15,379 bases of DNA. Origin: Candidatus Kuenenia stuttgartensis (GTDB taxonomy: Bacteria; Bacteroidota; Bacteroidia; Flavobacteriales_D; Crocinitomicaceae). The notes under the pieces were generated by a model. It was not told the origin of the DNA. It saw nothing but the letters and a program-made list of their open reading frames with translations, and ran no database searches. The DNA lies in NCBI GenBank assembly GCA_943326025.2, contig CALPRR020000038.1:1-15379 (forward strand). The letters run 5' to 3'. Positions 14,277-15,379 of the stretch are shown piece after piece; positions within the stretch are counted from its first letter, which is position 1, and every line of letters begins with the position of its first letter. The position numbers and the translations under genes are program-made.

Positions 14277-15379
14277 ATGAAAAATTTATTAATTATTTTA
14301 TCGCTTATGCTAAGCGTTTCAAGTTTTTCACAAGTAGTGATTAATGAGGTGATGAATTATCCTACTAATCCTCAAGGACTAATTACATTCAATGGAAGTG
14401 CAGGTAAAGAATATATTGAGTTATACAATCCTTCTTGTAGTCCAGTTAGTGTTGTTGGATATTTTATTTCATCTAGACAAGATTTTGCAGGAACAATAAG
14501 TGGAGGTACCTTTCGTATTCCTAATGTGCCTTCTGCTACTATACCTCCAAATGGGCATTTGGTTTTAGGAACCGCAAGTTCAAGTGCAGATCCTAATAGT
14601 ATTGACATAAAATTACCAAGTTATACTTCAAATTATTGCCAAAATTCAACAACAAATTTTATTTTAGCCAATGCTGATGGCTGGGTTGGATTATTTAATG
14701 CCACTGGAGTTCCAGTTGATGCTGTTTATTGGAGTTCAGCGGTTGGGAATATTTCTCAAACTGCTGATTACGGTGGTGTTCCATGTACTCCAACAGGAAG
14801 TCCGTCAGGTTTATTATTAAAAAGTGCTCAACAAATAAATTCTGGTTTTCCTGGCGTTCTAAAATATGTAGGTAATACACCAACTCAAAACATGACATTT
14901 AGTAGAATTCCAGATGGTGGAAATTGGCAAAGAAATATTGCTTCTTCAATTAATGATCTAACGGTAGGGAATTGTAATGGAGGAACATGTGTTACTGCAG
15001 CCGTTTTTTATACTCCTTCAGTTGTAACGCAGCCTTCTTGTGGAGGGAGCAATGGTAGTATTGTTATTAATCCAAATCCTTCAGGGACTTATGTTTATAC
15101 ATGGACTCCTAATGTGTCTTCTACTAATTCAGCTTCAAGTTTACAAGCAGGTACCTATACAGTTAATGTGAACGCAAATGGTTGTCAAAAAGACACGACA
15201 ATTAATTTAGTTAGTGGTTCGGGGCCAACTGCTGTTGTTACAACTCCAACAAATCCAGGTTGTGGTGCAAGTAATGGCCAAGTCGTAATCGGATCTGTTA
15301 CAGGCGGTGTTGCTCCTTATCAGTATAATTTTAATGGTCTGGGGTATTCAACAACAACAACTTATTCGGGCTTAGCATC
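14277..15379 (+). CDS. Lamin-tail/SprB-like secreted protein, 3' end outside the window
   Basis: The ATG at 14277 lies 5 bp after the preceding stop, and 367 codons are open to the window edge with no stop, so the gene continues beyond it. Residues 1-19 are a signal peptide ending SFSQ. A lamin-tail domain follows (about 20-235): VVINEVMNYP, KEYIELYN with a conserved Cys in PSCSP, IPPNGHLVLG, WVGLFNATGVPVDAVYW, closing SRIPDGGNW. Two SprB-like repeats are visible: QPSCGGSNGSIVINPNPSG, TYVYTW, AGTYTVNVN (about 250-312) and NPGCGASNGQVVIGSVTGG onwards (from 326). It is a paralogue of the preceding gene, more like half of it, and probably also ends in a T9SS sorting domain, but that part is not in view. 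Close spacing indicates one transcript with the two genes before it. Confidence 0.88.
   Translation, partial: MKNLLIILSLMLSVSSFSQVVINEVMNYPTNPQGLITFNGSAGKEYIELYNPSCSPVSVVGYFISSRQDFAGTISGGTFRIPNVPSATIPPNGHLVLGTASSSADPNSIDIKLPSYTSNYCQNSTTNFILANADGWVGLFNATGVPVDAVYWSSAVGNISQTADYGGVPCTPTGSPSGLLLKSAQQINSGFPGVLKYVGNTPTQNMTFSRIPDGGNWQRNIASSINDLTVGNCNGGTCVTAAVFYTPSVVTQPSCGGSNGSIVINPNPSGTYVYTWTPNVSSTNSASSLQAGTYTVNVNANGCQKDTTINLVSGSGPTAVVTTPTNPGCGASNGQVVIGSVTGGVAPYQYNFNGLGYSTTTTYSGLA

Noticed and set aside
14372..14898. Two minus-strand open frames near the window end
   Set aside because: The + strand is continuously open here and encodes a lamin-tail protein with signal peptide; the antisense frames are shadows.
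1..15379. tRNA or rRNA genes
   Set aside because: No cloverleaf-like or rRNA-like segment was noticed in the intergenic stretches.

Overview
The window looks like chromosomal DNA of a gliding or surface-adhesive member of the Bacteroidota, most likely a flavobacterium. The evidence is very AT-rich sequence, secreted proteins ending in type IX secretion (T9SS) sorting domains of both type A and type B, SprB-like repeats, TAnnTTTG-type -7 promoter elements, and starts without clear Shine-Dalgarno sequences. Genus cannot be named from this sequence. Every credible gene is on the + strand.

Left part (1-3019). The window opens inside a large repetitive surface protein; only its 3' end is present, with near-identical tandem repeats of about 70 residues and a type B sorting domain (3-1010). 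Directly at its stop codon begins a segment of about 1.2-1.35 kb holding two small genes, a six-helix membrane protein (1048-1602) and an exported, probable outer-membrane beta-barrel protein (1603-2232). An 8-bp core, GTTAGCGG on the left and its exact reverse complement CCGCTAAC on the right, bounds it, and an imperfect bulged hairpin follows the right core. I read this as a possible integron-like gene cassette with no integrase in view. The gene-free 2233-3019 stretch holds a tandem direct repeat, a possible small structured RNA ending in a strong terminator (2670-2696), and a promoter-like element followed by a leader whose second terminator-like hairpin lies 22-25 bases before the next gene.

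Middle (3020-9277). A full-length pyruvate carboxylase (3020-6475) supplies oxaloacetate. It is followed by two genes of unknown function: an all-helical, TPR-like soluble protein (6581-7945) and a seven-helix membrane protein with a cytoplasmic domain (8006-9277). A perfect 12-bp inverted repeat covers the start codon of the second.

Right part (9278-15379). A promoter-like element precedes a tight run of three secreted-protein genes: a P-domain-like protein with a type A sorting tail (9488-11062), a large protein with two lamin-tail domains, about six SprB-like repeats and a type B sorting domain (11059-14271, overlapping the previous stop by ATGA), and a further lamin-tail/SprB-like paralogue cut by the window end (from 14277). 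Together they look like a cell-surface or extracellular adhesin operon exported through the T9SS.
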